DNA from: Hydra vulgaris
Taxonomy: Eukaryota; Cnidaria; Hydrozoa; Anthoathecata; Hydridae
NCBI RefSeq assembly: GCF_038396675.1
Contig: NC_088931.1
Location: 61,422,501-61,486,500, forward strand
Length of the DNA stretch: 64,000 nt
Reading direction: 5' to 3'
The notes under the pieces are model-generated. The model was not told the DNA's origin. It did no database searches and was given only the letters and a program-made list of their open reading frames with translations. The position numbers and the translations under genes were made by a program. Below are positions 13,817 to 25,091 of the stretch, one piece after another (position 1 is the stretch's first letter; each line of letters begins with the position of its first letter).

Positions 13817-16119
13817 AAAAAATATCAAATGATAAGAAAAATATATATTTTGGTTATTTCATGTCTACTATCCTAGTCGGAGAAGCATTTTTTTCTACCT
13901 AGTAGAAGGTAAAAATAGTTCGCTAAAATTCGCGAACTTTTTATACTTTTCTAATTTTTATTTTTTTTACTCATTTAGATGATTTTTTTATTATTTTTTT
14001 TATCATAAAGCTTTATTTAGGCATTCTTTTATCTTTTTCAAAAGTAAAAAACTTAAAATATTGATTATAGCTTTTGCCAAATGAGTAATTAAAATATCAG
14101 GTGAAAATATAAATTTTCCAATAAATATTGTTTTTGAAAATAATATCTCATAAGTTCCGCAGAGTTCCACCCTGAAATGACTTTTTTATCCTAGGAGATG
14201 TTATCATGGATAACCAAAAAAAATTAACTGCCCCAAATTGCCCGAAATGGATTTATAGGCATAATTATAAAAAATAAAAACTTGTGTAAAATATTTTTCC
14301 CCCCACAATGAGGGGATTGTAAACTGTACGTAGTCATTACTTCTGAACGCCTAAAGATTTTTATCTATAGGCGTTCAGAATAATCTAGAATTAATGTGAT
14401 GCAGAACCAATTCCATTATTTACTAATAAGAAGCGACCCTGCCATCTCTTTGATTGCTTTCAGGAACCCCAAGACATTTTCTGGTCCTAACCTTGATCCT
14501 GACGTACAGAACCTCATCAGAGGAGATGAATAGTTATTTTATTTTAGGAGATGAATAGTTATTATTTTTCTTAATAAAAGTTATCTTTTCAAATTTGAAC
14601 TTTTTCATGTAAAAATTCACTTATCAGTATATATAATCAGGGATTGCATATTAATGCTTAATAAATAAGGTAAATATTTTTTTCACTCAGAAAATATTTT
14701 TAGAATAATTTCTAGAATCTAAAAATTAAAAAAAATTGCATTGAAAATTCAAGGGAGGAGGGGGAGGGAAGTAAGGGGAGGGGTCTACAACTTGAAAAGT
14801 TTTTAATTACCCACTTTTTAAGTTTGATTTTGAATTGGAACAATAATTTAATAAAAACGTTTATTACTTTACAAAATTTTGAGTTTTGGCCGCTTTTGAC
14901 CATTTCGCTTCACTATGAAGCGCCTTACCAGTTTTTATCAACTGTGAAATTAGCTGAAAATTTGTACAGCAAATTACAGATCAAGACAATTTTAAAAACA
15001 AAAAATTCTACCGGGAAGCATATTTTGAAACCCTAAACAGGCTCAGAATAGGCAGAAAAATGAGCAATCTGATTCGCTGATTTTGAAAGAGAGGCAAGTG
15101 CGATTTTGTTGAAAAATCATAATTAAAATCAAAACAAACAGATTTTTGAAATAAATTTCAAAGTAATGATATACTAAGTTTATCAATACAAGTCATGTGT
15201 TACTATCAACACAGGAAATTCATTTTATTTTATTACTCTTCAGAGTATTTAAAATGTATCAAAATCTATTTGTACAAGAGAATTTTCACTCGTAAGAATT
15301 TCAAAATTTCAATAAAGTTTATCTTGGTGATGAAGATTTTATCTATTATTAATTTTAAGAAACAGGAAAAAAATGTGTTGAAGTAAATTTGAAAAAATCT
15401 ACAAATATGTTTCTCTTAAAATATGCTCTTGGCCTTAAAGTATTCTCAAATACATAGTTTATATAAGTATGTTGTACGAGACTAATAGTGAAGCACTTTT
15501 GCATACAAAGTTTATATGCAGTTTTACCTGACTACTGGTGAAGAACTTTATTTATAAACTGATTTACATGTTTATTATAAAGAGTTAAAAATTAGATTTT
15601 TTTTAAAAAGAAAATTTTTACTAATTGCAAAACTAGCTTAAATGTTCCATGTCAATATATATGATCTGAGGAGATTTTGTTTTCATGCATTGTTTCAACC
15701 ATAGTTTGGAGGAGGCTGAAATATTTTTTTATAACATAACTTTAAAACATCGTGTGTAGAAATTTTGGCTGGCTACATTAGTTTATAAAATATTTGAAAA
15801 TTTAACAAAAGAAGTGAAATTTATGTTTGTCCACAGAACAGTAATTTTTGTAAAGTTACATATAAACACTGACATTAAAAGCAAGAAAAAGTGTTGAAGT
15901 CAAATAAGTTAACCAAATAAAAGTGGATTATGGCATAAATAAAAGTGGATTATGGCAAATGATTGTGGCATTTTTTGTATTGTAGTAATTGAAAAAAAAA
16001 AGATTTAATAAACTAAACTAAGTGGTTAAAATCAAATGTTTTAATGAAAAAAGAGTAATAAAATAAAGAAAATAAAATTATCGAATGCTCTAGAAGATTT
16101 TGAAAATATATCATCTAGG
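13817..16119. other. Long non-coding stretch with small hairpins
   Basis: No supportable gene. It contains a 12-bp-arm hairpin at about 14342-14379 (TCTGAACGCCTA and its complement), whose flank (TGAGGGGATTG, then a TCTGAACGC block) loosely resembles the centre of the foldback element at 8.6 kb. A purine-rich G tract lies at 14750-14785, and low-complexity A+T follows. ORFs of 60-70 codons here are unrecognised. Confidence 0.35.
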
Positions 16120-16160
16120 GACAGACTTAAGCATATATTATATATATGCTTAAGTCTGTC
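16120..16160. repeat. 41-bp palindrome
   Basis: GACAGACTTAAGCATATA and its complement flank a short TA centre; it sits directly against a (TA)n tract. Confidence 0.9.
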
Positions 16161-16582
<422 letters not shown>

Positions 16583-16653
16583 CGTGGCGCTAAAAATTTA
16601 AGTGACAATATGTATATGAAAATGTAAGATGTAAGAATTCATAAATAAAATAA

Positions 16654-16732
16654 AGTGGATTAAAAATATATACAGTGAAGAAAGACAATATTATTGTCTT
16701 TCTATATATTTTAAATATTTTCTTAATCCACT
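16654..16732. repeat. Nested hairpin
   Basis: Outer arms AGTGGATTAA/TTAATCCACT (16654-16663, 16723-16732) enclose an inner stem, GAAAGACAAT/ATTGTCTTTC (16680-16702). Confidence 0.8.
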
Positions 16733-16795
16733 CTAGTTTATTTATCAATTTTTACATCTTTTATGTCTTTTTTTTTACTTTATATAATTTTTTTA

Positions 16796-16798
<3 letters not shown>

Positions 16799-16866
<68 letters not shown>
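16799..16866. repeat. (TA)n microsatellite
   Basis: About 68 bp of pure TA ending at the next palindrome. Confidence 0.95.
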
Positions 16867-16871
<5 letters not shown>

Positions 16872-17024
16872 TAGTAGAAAATCACTTAACAAAAATTTTT
16901 TCCATTTAACACTGTGTTTTATCAACAAAGATTCATCAGAAATGCTGATTTCTGATGAATCTTTGTTGATGAAATACAGTGTTAAATAGAAAAAAATTTT
17001 GTTAAGTGATTTTCTACTACTAAT
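16867..17024. repeat. 158-bp foldback element
   Basis: Arms of about 77 bp beginning ATTAGTAGTAGAAAATCAC pair around a four-base centre (ATTTCTG near 16948). A few mismatches separate the arms. It explains the two mirror-image ORFs seen on opposite strands here, which are not genes. Confidence 0.9.
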
Positions 17025-17092
17025 ATAATTGCTCTGTTCTTTTAAGAACATTGAGCACTCTATTGTGTAGAATACTTTTTAAAGTTGTTTAA

Positions 17093-17095
<3 letters not shown>

Positions 17096-17171
<76 letters not shown>
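17096..17171. repeat. (TA)n microsatellite
   Basis: About 75 bp of pure TA. Confidence 0.95.
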
Positions 17172-17177
<6 letters not shown>

Positions 17178-17339
17178 TAGTTACTTTATAACATGGTTTA
17201 TGCTTATATAACATATTTTTTTACGTTATAACATGCTTATGTAAAACATCTATATTTCTGGTGAATATATTACTTTTTGTTATTGTTAAAAACTAAACAA
17301 AAATAATATGTTGCAGACCGGAAAAATGATATGTTTGTA

Positions 17340-18074
17340 ACAACAGATCGAGACAAAAAATATGATAATTTGCTATAAGTGCGTCGAGAAGGAACACATG
17401 CATTTCACACAATCAAACACAACCATAGCTTTAGAAGTGCTGATTGTACATCAAAGCTAATTAAGAAATTTTATAATCCAAGATTTGCATGTGAGCGTAC
17501 AAAATGTGAATCAATAATTGTAAACGTGTTAAAAAAGTATTGTGAAGCAAACTCAGAAAAAGCTTTATTAAAAGCATCATATGTGTCAATTCTTTTTGAT
17601 GCGTCAAACCACAAGGACGTTAAAATGTATCCAATTTTGGCTCGTTATTTTGATGTTAAAGAGGGAGTGGAAATTCAGCTGACTAACATGGATTGTGTTA
17701 ATGGAGAAATATCAGATATTTATTCGGAAGATATCTTTAAATGCATTAGTGCTACCAATATTTCTTCAAAAGTTTTGGCTATTTCTGCGGACAACACCAA
17801 TACCAATTTCGGAGGTTTAAAACGAAACGGTAATAACAGTATTCACAAAAAGTTAATCGTTAAGCTAAATCATGAAATCATTCGTATCGATTGCAATGCT
17901 CATATTTTATCAAACACAATAAACACTGCATTTGGTTTTTTATCTATTGATGTGGAGATAATTATTCCTCAAACTTTTTAATTTCTTTTTACCGTTTTAC
18001 TGTTCGAGTTTCTAGTTTAGAAAATTTCTGCGATGAGGCTGGTGTGGAATATCAAAAATTGCTTATCCAATCCA
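17340..18074 (+). pseudogene. hAT-superfamily transposase relic 1
   Basis: The frame 17379-17981 reads SILFDASNHKDVKMYPILAR (first catalytic Asp region), ISADNTNTNFGG (second Asp region), then DCNAHILSNTIN, the 'C.aH.l.n' block. After a frameshift at about 17980 the protein continues as FTVRVSSLENFCDEAGVEYQ. These are hallmarks of a hAT transposase group with the 'DASNHK...DNTNTNFGG' signature. The BED zinc finger and the C-terminal dimerisation domain are not seen. The relic is cut off by a LINE fragment at about 18075. Confidence 0.75.
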
Positions 18075-18495
18075 ATGAAGCAATGACAGTTGCTCCCAAA
18101 ACGATAATAAATGCTTCGTTGTAGATGCGTTTAAAAAAGAAATGTTTGCCAATTGATATTTCATTTGGTTCTATATTTATTGAGAAAAAAATAGGGAAAT
18201 GATATGAGATGTCACTTTTAATAATACCCTTTTTTAGAGATTCATTAAGAATATCGTTTGTTATGATATTATCAATTAGCGAAGCTGTTTTTTTGGTGAT
18301 TCTAATTGGTTTATCTATTAATGGAAACATTCCATTATTAAAAAAATCGTTATAAAAATTTTTTATGATGTACTTAATGTGGTATTCAAAGCAATTTAAG
18401 TTGAAATCACCAATTAAATAGTATAAATTGTTTTTTTTGGTCAGTTTTTTTATAATTGTTGTAATTAAATAATTGCTAAAGCATTCAACATCCTA
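18075..18495 (-). pseudogene. LINE endonuclease fragment (copy C)
   Basis: On the minus strand, from about 18480 down: YLIGDFNLNCFEY, then PIRITKKTASLIDNIITN, then IIKSDISYHFPIFFS. These are the late endonuclease motifs (GD.N, S..D.i.tN, SDHfPi) of the same LINE type as at 30 kb; the final motif has Y for D. Both ends are truncated. The exact border with the hAT relic on the left is uncertain by some 25 bases. Confidence 0.8.
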
Positions 18496-18592
18496 TAAAT
18501 AAGGAAATCACGAGTTCGTTGATTATTGAACCTTGCATATCCTATCTTCAATGCAACGACACATTTTTTCCAGATTACTGGTCTGATATAAA

Positions 18593-19610
18593 ATGGAAGA
18601 AAAATTAAAGACCTTTGACTACTTGACAATTTCAATAAATGGTCTTGGCTGTTCTGATTGTAAATCCGCAAATTATTTAAATGCCGAAAAAACTCAGGGA
18701 TTAAAATTGGATAGCAAGTGGACGCTTGGTAACGTCAAAGCAGGGTCGACGACACCGGGGGCCAGGGAAGCACGTGCCTTCCCCCTCCCCTCTCCTAAAC
18801 ACTTTTTTTCTAAAGGACCTTTTTCTTTTCTTTTTTTTTAGAAAATTTGAGACAGAGAACTTTTTTTAGAAATTTACGATTGTGCCCCCCTCATCCCCCA
18901 CTTCGAAACACGCATCGTCGGCCCTGCAAAGAATTTGGTGAGACAAAAGAAAAAATAATAGCAATAAATAAGAATAAAGCTTTTATGTCATAATTTATCA
19001 GCTGCACAAAAAAAGCTTGTAAATTTTTTTCTTAGTCCAAAAATCAAGCCATAGAGATCTGTTGTTCACAAATGCAGATCATTGACCACGAAACTACCTA
19101 CCGCGTATTTCTTTGCAGATAGAAAATGGTTAAGATATGGATAGTATTTTAAATCGGATAATGCATGTGCTTATATTGTCTATCGTGTTTCTAATGAAAT
19201 GCGTGCAAAGCTTGTAAACTATATATTACATAACGATAGTGAAATCGGGTTTATGATAGATAAATCTACCATGATTAGTAAAAAATCTTTTCATTCAATC
19301 AGCAAGTGAATATTCCAGAAATAAATATCGTGAATAGTATGTTTTTTAAACTTATCGAATTAGCAAGCACAGAAGCCTCTTCTATAGCAAATTCTTTTAT
19401 AAGTGCTTTACATCGTCTAGGTTTATTTTTTATTACGTAATTGGATCTTTTTCTTGCGATGGTGCTTCTAATATGTTTGGAAAAAAGGCAGGTGTGGCTC
19501 TTTACTTTTGAATCAGTTTCCCAATTTAATTTTATAGCATTGTAGTAATCATCGCTTAGAGTTAGCAGTGAATGATGTTGTGCGAAATATTTTACAAATT
19601 TGTAGGGGTG
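18593..19610 (+). pseudogene. hAT-superfamily transposase relic 2 (ZBED5/KIAA1586-like)
   Basis: The N-terminal part (18593-18740) reads DYLTISINGLGCSDCKSA and KWTLGNVKAG, resembling the zinc-binding head of this group. A small MITE interrupts it at 18741-18926. Further on, with several frame changes, come GFMIDKSTMISKKSF (about 19250, like 'vLiDEStslskks') and HCSNHRLELAVNDVVRNI (about 19543-19595, the conserved 'HC.NHRLELA..D' block). Stops throughout mean no function. A sequence starting TAGGGGTGTACCGG at about 19602 replaces the C-terminal domain. Confidence 0.7.
18741..18926. mobile_element. 186-bp MITE with 5-bp target duplication
   Basis: Ends CAGGGTCGACGA and TCGTCGGCCCTG are imperfect inverted repeats. 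Both sides carry CAAAG (18736-18740 and 18927-18931), a 5-bp target duplication. It is inserted in the coding frame of hAT relic 2. 5-bp duplications with CAGGG termini fit the hAT5 group, but the class is inferred. Confidence 0.75.
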
Positions 19611-20287
19611 TACCGGAATGGAAATTTAGAATTCCGGCCGGAACCGAATTTTCTAGAACTGTTATTAAAATTGCGGCTAGAACAAGAATTATATTTATGT
19701 AATTTATCTTCAAGATAAAAAGGGAAAGCCTGCACCTCAGCATCGTGGCTATATAATATATATTTATAACATATAGTATATTTAACCTGTTTTATTAATT
19801 TGATTCTTGTTTCATATAAATCTATAGTTGTTTCTATGTGTTTCTTATAATTTTATTTATTGAAAGTTTTATCCTGCATAATATTTATGTTTAAAATTAT
19901 TTCTTTGTCGTTGTTTTTTTTTCATATAGGTTAAAACTGAAACATTTACTGTATTAGGTACCCTTTACTTTTGGATTTTTTAAAATTTAAGTAACATTTA
20001 AAATAAGACTATTCTAAGAGGCAGGTAACATTTTGATGAAAAAGAGTTAGTTTGTTGCCTATAACTGGATAGTAACTCTTTACTAAACTTCTAGAAATTT
20101 TTACATAATTGATTACTGCAAATAAAATTACATTATGTTTGTTAGGAAACTTGCATTTTTTTTGTAAGTTTACCTATCGCCTTTACCGCCTTGTAAGACA
20201 ATGGTTTTTTGATTTATTTTACACAGACTGTGTCACATTTCTTAAAAATAGGATAAAAATAAATTAATTTTAAGACTTTAGTTGTTG
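19602..20287. other. Possible hAT terminus, then non-coding
   Basis: Begins TAGGGGTGTACCGGAA and contains GAATTCCGGCCGGAA. A similar CGGAATTCGGCCGAATTCCG run occurs near 42300. Possibly the end of a non-autonomous hAT element. The rest is featureless A+T-rich DNA. Confidence 0.35.
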
Positions 20288-20411
20288 ATGTTATTGCCTT
20301 ATGGTTATGTTATTGCCTTATGAATATGTTATGGAATTATGGATATGTAATGAACTTATGGGTATGTTATGGGCTTATAGGTTTGTTATGGATATGTTAT
20401 GAACCTATCGA
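20288..20411. repeat. Degenerate minisatellite, ~17-21 bp unit
   Basis: Variants of 'atatgttatggacttatgg' repeat six to seven times with drift (for example 'ttatgttattgccttatg'). Confidence 0.75.
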
Positions 20412-20569
20412 TATTAGTTAGATAGCTATTATAGCAGCAATGTGCAAGTCTTAGTATTATGAATAAAAAGATTTTTTATAATTAAGAAAAAAAAAAAAAT
20501 ATCTTTTGTAACATATTTTTAAAAAGCTGGCAATTTATAACATAGACTAAAGGTACGGCGATTCTTTTT

Positions 20570-21850
20570 CTTAGGTTGCAATAGTCGATTGCAACAAAAA
20601 AGATTGTTGAGATATTTTCTGTTTTTGAACCAAAGATGAAAGGTAAGCCTGCTGTTCAGGTGATAGCAGATAATTTATTCTCTAAAGAAGATGTTTCTTT
20701 AGGAGGTACTGTCAAACTTAGTCGAGCAAGTGGAGGTAAATCTTTATAGGTTCTGCCAGGACATTCAGCGAAGTACAAGCAGCAGCTATTTAATGCTGAA
20801 ATATTTTATTTTTTTTATACTGTTATTTAGGTGCCCCAAGAAGACCTAATGGTCTTGCCACAGAGCACCGCGGATGTGCATTTAACCAGGAAGTTCACGC
20901 CTTTTTCCTTACCGTGACACGAAATATATCAAAGGCTTGTTTCGAACCTGGATCTCTTGCTTATAAAGCATGCGCTCTAACCACTGCGCCACGGCCGCAC
21001 CACGGCCGCGTAAATATTAGTCCAAGTTTAAAACAGAACGAATCTTTTCGATGTTGGTGTGAAAAGGCTTGTATCAGCTCTAAACAACTAAATGGAAAAA
21101 AGCGCTGTTGAGACAAAAGTGAAGCAAAAACTTGACAGCTTCTGGAAAAAATTAGCAGATTTTTTTATGTCAAATGTTGTCATTCTAGCCAAAGAAATGA
21201 AAAACCAAGTTCGAAAAGTTATTCACTGCAAAAACTTGAATGCCTTAATCAACCATATTCTCTCAGAGAACTTTCATCACATCATTTGGTTAAACTTGAA
21301 ATTGATGGAGGTGGTTCATTCTTGAAAATTACTCTCTCATACAAATCGACTCATAAAAATTGAAGTTGTGTCTTACATAATTTTATGTGACATAAAAATT
21401 GCCAAGATATTCAGTCTCACTCTAGCAAACACCCATGTTGCTAGTGTGATGCTAAGTCTGACAACCTTAAAAACTCTGGCCAATTAATAACATTCAGTTC
21501 TTTATGCAACAACCATGCTGGATTCCTCTCTTCAGGCGCAAAACTTTAATCGGCTAAGAAATATTAAAATGTTGTCCATCCTCCGTTAATTAATCCCTCC
21601 AGGCAATCTGAGCTTATTCTTGATGTAATTCCTCCTATGAAATTCCATCTTTTTCTTGGAATCTTCAACCATATTTTCAAGCAACTCCTTGAAATATCTG
21701 TTAAAAAAACTTGTTTTGGAAAGATCTTGGAGGCAAAATTCTGTCAAAATATTTCAGAATTTAATCACTCTTACCTAGCTCTTGTAATTTCAATTACTCC
21801 CTGTTGTGTTCATAATATATTCTCCCTTAAGATCGGCACCGATATATAAG
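20570..21850 (+). pseudogene. Unclassified repetitive ORF relic, split by a SINE
   Basis: Upstream of the SINE: KKIVEIFSVFEPKMKGKPAV, then VIADNLFSKEDVSLGGTVKL. Downstream: SPSLKQNESFRCWCEKACIS, KVIHCKNLNALINHILSENF, LEIDGGGSFLKITLSY (frame change at about 21290), and NVVHPPLINPS with PPMKFHLFLGIFNHIFKQLL near 21570-21680. I recognise this as a repetitive protein type seen in cnidarian gene sets. Motifs such as 'DGGGSFLK' and 'PP..H...G..N' suggest a nuclease or transposase-like role, but I cannot name the superfamily. Several stops make it a pseudogene. Confidence 0.55.
20806..21011 (-). mobile_element. tRNA-derived SINE with 7-bp target duplication
   Basis: On the minus strand the head (20999 down to about 20926) reads GCGGCCGTGGCGCAGTGGTT, including an A-box-like segment, and later GGTTCGAAACAAGCC, a B-box-like segment. 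A tRNA-unrelated body of about 100 bp follows and includes AAGACCATTAGGTCTT, a small palindrome. It ends in an A-rich tail. AAATATT occurs on both sides (20799-20805 and 21012-21018), a 7-bp target duplication. The first bases are partly repeated (GCGGCCGTGGTGCGGCCGTGG). It sits inside the unclassified ORF relic. Confidence 0.85.
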
Positions 21851-21922
21851 ATAGGGCCGTATATATATACTTGTATAATAGTATGACACATGTCTCTAAT
21901 AAACAATATATATATATAAATA

Positions 21923-22669
21923 TCATAAATCTTTATATTCGAGTGGTATTTTATTCTTTATTCTTCGTCCACAACTTGATAATCGAATTCTTTGATCTTC
22001 TTTTATACCTTTAACTAAATTGTTCTCTTTAATTATTTTGTTATTCTTGCTCTCCAATTCCAATGACGTTGTACCACTATTGCATTCTTCAAACAAAGGA
22101 GTAGCTTGTCCTCTGTGCATTATAGTCACCTTATCCCGAGGTAGGCATGGAGCGTAAAGTTTTCTAAGTTGAATTTGATTTCGACGAAGGATATGTCCAT
22201 TGTGGTTTAATTTTACTTCATATAATCTAGGGGCAACGTATTTCATTATTTTACCTCGAAGACTCCATTCACAAGTTACTTCGTTTTGAATTGCAACAGT
22301 TTGACCTTGTCTATAGGCGTATGGTTCAAAAGCACTAATATTTTTATTTTTTAGATTGAACTCTTTCTTTGACTACTTCTCCTGCATTGACTGTTCCTTA
22401 TTTCGAAATTGAAACCTGGGTAAATTATCTCTCAGTGGACGACGTTTGCATTTCTCCATTCCTTAGTGACCTTTATGCAATTTTAAAAGAATTTCTTTTC
22501 GTGTACTAACTGGGATTATTATTCCATTTTGATATAATAAGAGTCCATCAATTTTAACTATTTCATCTTTAAAATCCCAATAAGGTTGGAGATTCGACGG
22601 ACAGTATTTTTTTGAATTTGGCCATCCAGAAATGATACTTTCTTGCAATTGGTTTAAAAGTTCACCTTC
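21923..22669 (-). pseudogene. Ty3/gypsy integrase relic lacking its catalytic core
   Basis: The N-terminal zinc-binding start is seen (IVKIDGLLLYQNGIIIPVST, then LLKLHKGH, about 22590-22465). It is followed almost at once by GPY/F-like C-terminal sequence (NLPRFQF about 22405; YAYRQGQTVAIQNEVTCEWS about 22320-22260; YEVKLNHNGHILRRNQIQLR about 22220-22150). The roughly 150-residue DDE core between them is missing, so there is an internal deletion at about 22430-22450. No clear LTR is visible below 21923, although TGACACATGTCTCTAATAAA near 21884 would suit an LTR-type region. Confidence 0.8.
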
Positions 22670-24130
22670 TGCAGTTTTTTTTTTTTAATTTCTTCTAAAC
22701 GACTTTCTGTAGCAGGCATCCTTGTTATTATTGAATTAACATACACATTAAGATCAGTTTCTGCAATCTCATCTTCTTGGATTAGATACAGGTGCACAAG
22801 ACATTGCATCTGCATCAGTAATAGACTTGCCCGCAACATGTTCTGCAGCAAATGAAAATCTTAATAACTTCATTCTTAAAAGTTGAATTCTTGGAGACAT
22901 ATCAATAAGTGAACGATAATTTAACATTGGAATTAATGATTTGTGATCTATTTTTAATATAAAGTTTGGCAAACCATACAAATATTTTGACATGCGTGTG
23001 CACCCCTATGCTACTGCTATCATTTCCATTTCGATAGGATAATAATTTTTTTTAGTTTTTGTAAGAAATCTAGATGCACAATCAATTGGTTTGTATATAC
23101 CATTATGATTCTGGTAAACTTTACACTAACTCCATTTAATAATTTTTCATCAGCTCTTACTTTTACAGGTTTTTTAACATCGTAGTGTGCCAAAATGGGT
23201 GGATTGGTTAAACTATTTTTTACCTCATTGAATGCTCTAGTATGATTTTCAGTCCAAAACCATGCTGATCTTGAACTCAAAAGATCTCGCAAGGGTTCAG
23301 CTACTTTAGCAAGTGATGGATTAAATTTTGATAATGGATGGGCCATGCCCGTAAAACTAGGTAAAGACGTAATATTTGTTGGTTTTGGAAAATGTTATAT
23401 TGCTTCAACTTTTTTAGTCAATGGTTTTACTCCCTCTGCTGAAATTTTATGACCTAAAAACTCCACTTCTGTTTGATTAAATAAACATTTCTCTATATTA
23501 AGGGTAACTCCATTTTCAGCAAATCAAATTAGCAATGCTACAAGGTTTTCGGTATATTTTATTTCTGTATTTCCAAAAACTAAAAAATTATCCATACTTT
23601 TAATCACTCCATGAAATTTTTATAAAAAAAAATCGATCAAGTTATTGATGGTCTAACATCAATAACTTAATCGATTTTTTTACTAAAAATCTCATGGTGT
23701 GACGTTAAACCAAATGGACCCCTCGCTGGGCAGAACCACAAGGTGTCGTAAATGTACATTTTAACTGACTTTCAATATCCATTGGTAACTCCCAATGTCC
23801 TGAGTTAGCGCCAAATTTTGCCATATATTTACATCTATTTCCAAGTTGGGCCAATGTATCGTCTACACTTGGCAGTTCATAGAATTCACGCTTGGTGTCC
23901 TTGTTTAATTGCGTTAAATCAATACAGATACGAAGTAGTCCATTTGATTTTTTTAAAACTACTATTGGATGACACTAATCTGGAGATTGATCTACTATTT
24001 TAATAACACCCATCTCTTTCATACGCTTTAGCTCTAGCTTCAACGGTTCTAGTAGTGGGAACGCTACTTGTTGTGGCGCTCTAATGTGGTATGGTGTTGT
24101 ATTTTCTTGTGTTGTTATATGTACAGGTCA
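22670..24130 (-). pseudogene. Ty3/gypsy reverse transcriptase and RNase H relic
   Basis: Scattered frames between 24100 and 23350 show the RT fingers/palm blocks (LKKSNGLLRICIDLTQLN near 23920-23960; FGLTS-type block near 23700; SMDNFLVFGN near 23590, where the catalytic motif is degenerate). At 23346-23020 comes the RT-RNase H connection (LSKFNPSLAKVAEPLRDLL, FNEVKNSLTNPPILAHYD). At 22993-22770 comes RNase H (LKIDHKSLIPML, SPRIQLLRMKLLRFSF, HVAGKSITDADAMS). Many stops, plus an 87-bp hairpin insertion at 23610-23696, make it inactive. Confidence 0.85.
23610..23696. repeat. Imperfect 41-bp-arm hairpin inside the gypsy RT
   Basis: Arms beginning CCATGAAATTTTTATA (left) and ending TATAAAAATCTCATGG-like sequence (right) enclose GTCTAA. 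One arm is normal RT coding sequence and the other is its inverted copy, which breaks the frame. Confidence 0.85.
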
Positions 24131-24399
24131 CTTTTAATTGTTCCTAACCCTTTGAATACTGAAGGAAAACCGTTCTATAATGTTACTTTTTGATTTTGAA
24201 ATCATAGAACACATGAATCGTTAAATATAAAGTCTACTTTAGCAAGGTTAAACTTTTGTAAGGCAGGTCTTCCTAATAAAGCAGTTTCCACATGATCAAA
24301 AAAATATATAGTAGTTAATTCACTGTTCTGACCGTTTATAGAGAATGATTTTTGAAAGTATCCAAGACAATTGAGTTGCTTATAATCAGGACCTATTAG

Positions 24400-25091
24400 T
24401 CGTTTATTAGTAGTGTATTAATGTTCAATTTTAATTCCAAACTTTTTTAAATGGTTAGTTTCTATAACTGTGACCTCAGCGTCTGTGTCAATTTTAAATG
24501 TTATTTTTCCATATTCTACTTTTAATTGAATTTCTCAAGGTCTGTCTGCACAATCTGTTCCAACTCTTCCAAAAAACAACGCACCTAGATGCTGCTTACT
24601 TGACGAATTTTTACTATTGTTTTGTTGATCAACATATCTATCAGGAATATTTGGTTCTGCTTTTAGGCAAACTGAACTATTTGAGAAGTGATTCATAATG
24701 CTACAGTCTCTGCACTTTTTACCCCATGCTGGACATGATCCCCGAATAAAAGGATGCTTTTTTAAACAGAATTTACATACCAATGAATTAAATTTAAAAT
24801 CTCTATTATCACTGTTCTGTGTGGGTGAATTAAATTTGTTTTTACTGTAAATTGTTTTCCAATACGATCTACACTTTCACTGTTATTATTTCGTAATTCA
24901 GATACACCGACTTGTGCTTTTTCTGAAGAACGACAAACTTCTACGGCTTTATCGAGTGTTAAAGTTTTTTCAGAAAGTAATTTCTCATGTACTTTGTCAC
25001 ACCATATTCTATATACAGTTTTATCTCCTAATAAACTGCCAAATAAACTAATAATAAACCTGCTAAATAAACTGCTAATAAACCATATCAA
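24400..25091 (-). pseudogene. Ty3/gypsy gag end, zinc knuckles and protease relic
   Basis: The frame from 25091 shows a gag-like part (LLSEKTLTLDKAVEVCRSSE) followed after a frame change at about 24780 by a cysteine/histidine array (CKFCLKKHPF, CPAWGKKCRDC, NHFSNSSVC), the knuckle-like region of K02A2.6-type gypsy elements. The protease then appears as ITFKIDTDAEVTVI (about 24500); the usual D-S/T-G reads DTDA, so the active site is altered. Described only as a decayed genomic copy. Confidence 0.8.

Noticed and set aside
16675..17051. Two overlapping ~100-codon ORFs on opposite strands with nearly the same peptide
   Set aside because: Explained by the palindrome at 16867-17024 plus a TA tract.
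20926..20999. Functional tRNA gene on the minus strand
   Set aside because: The acceptor stem does not close and a conserved body, A-rich tail and target duplication follow, so it is a SINE head.
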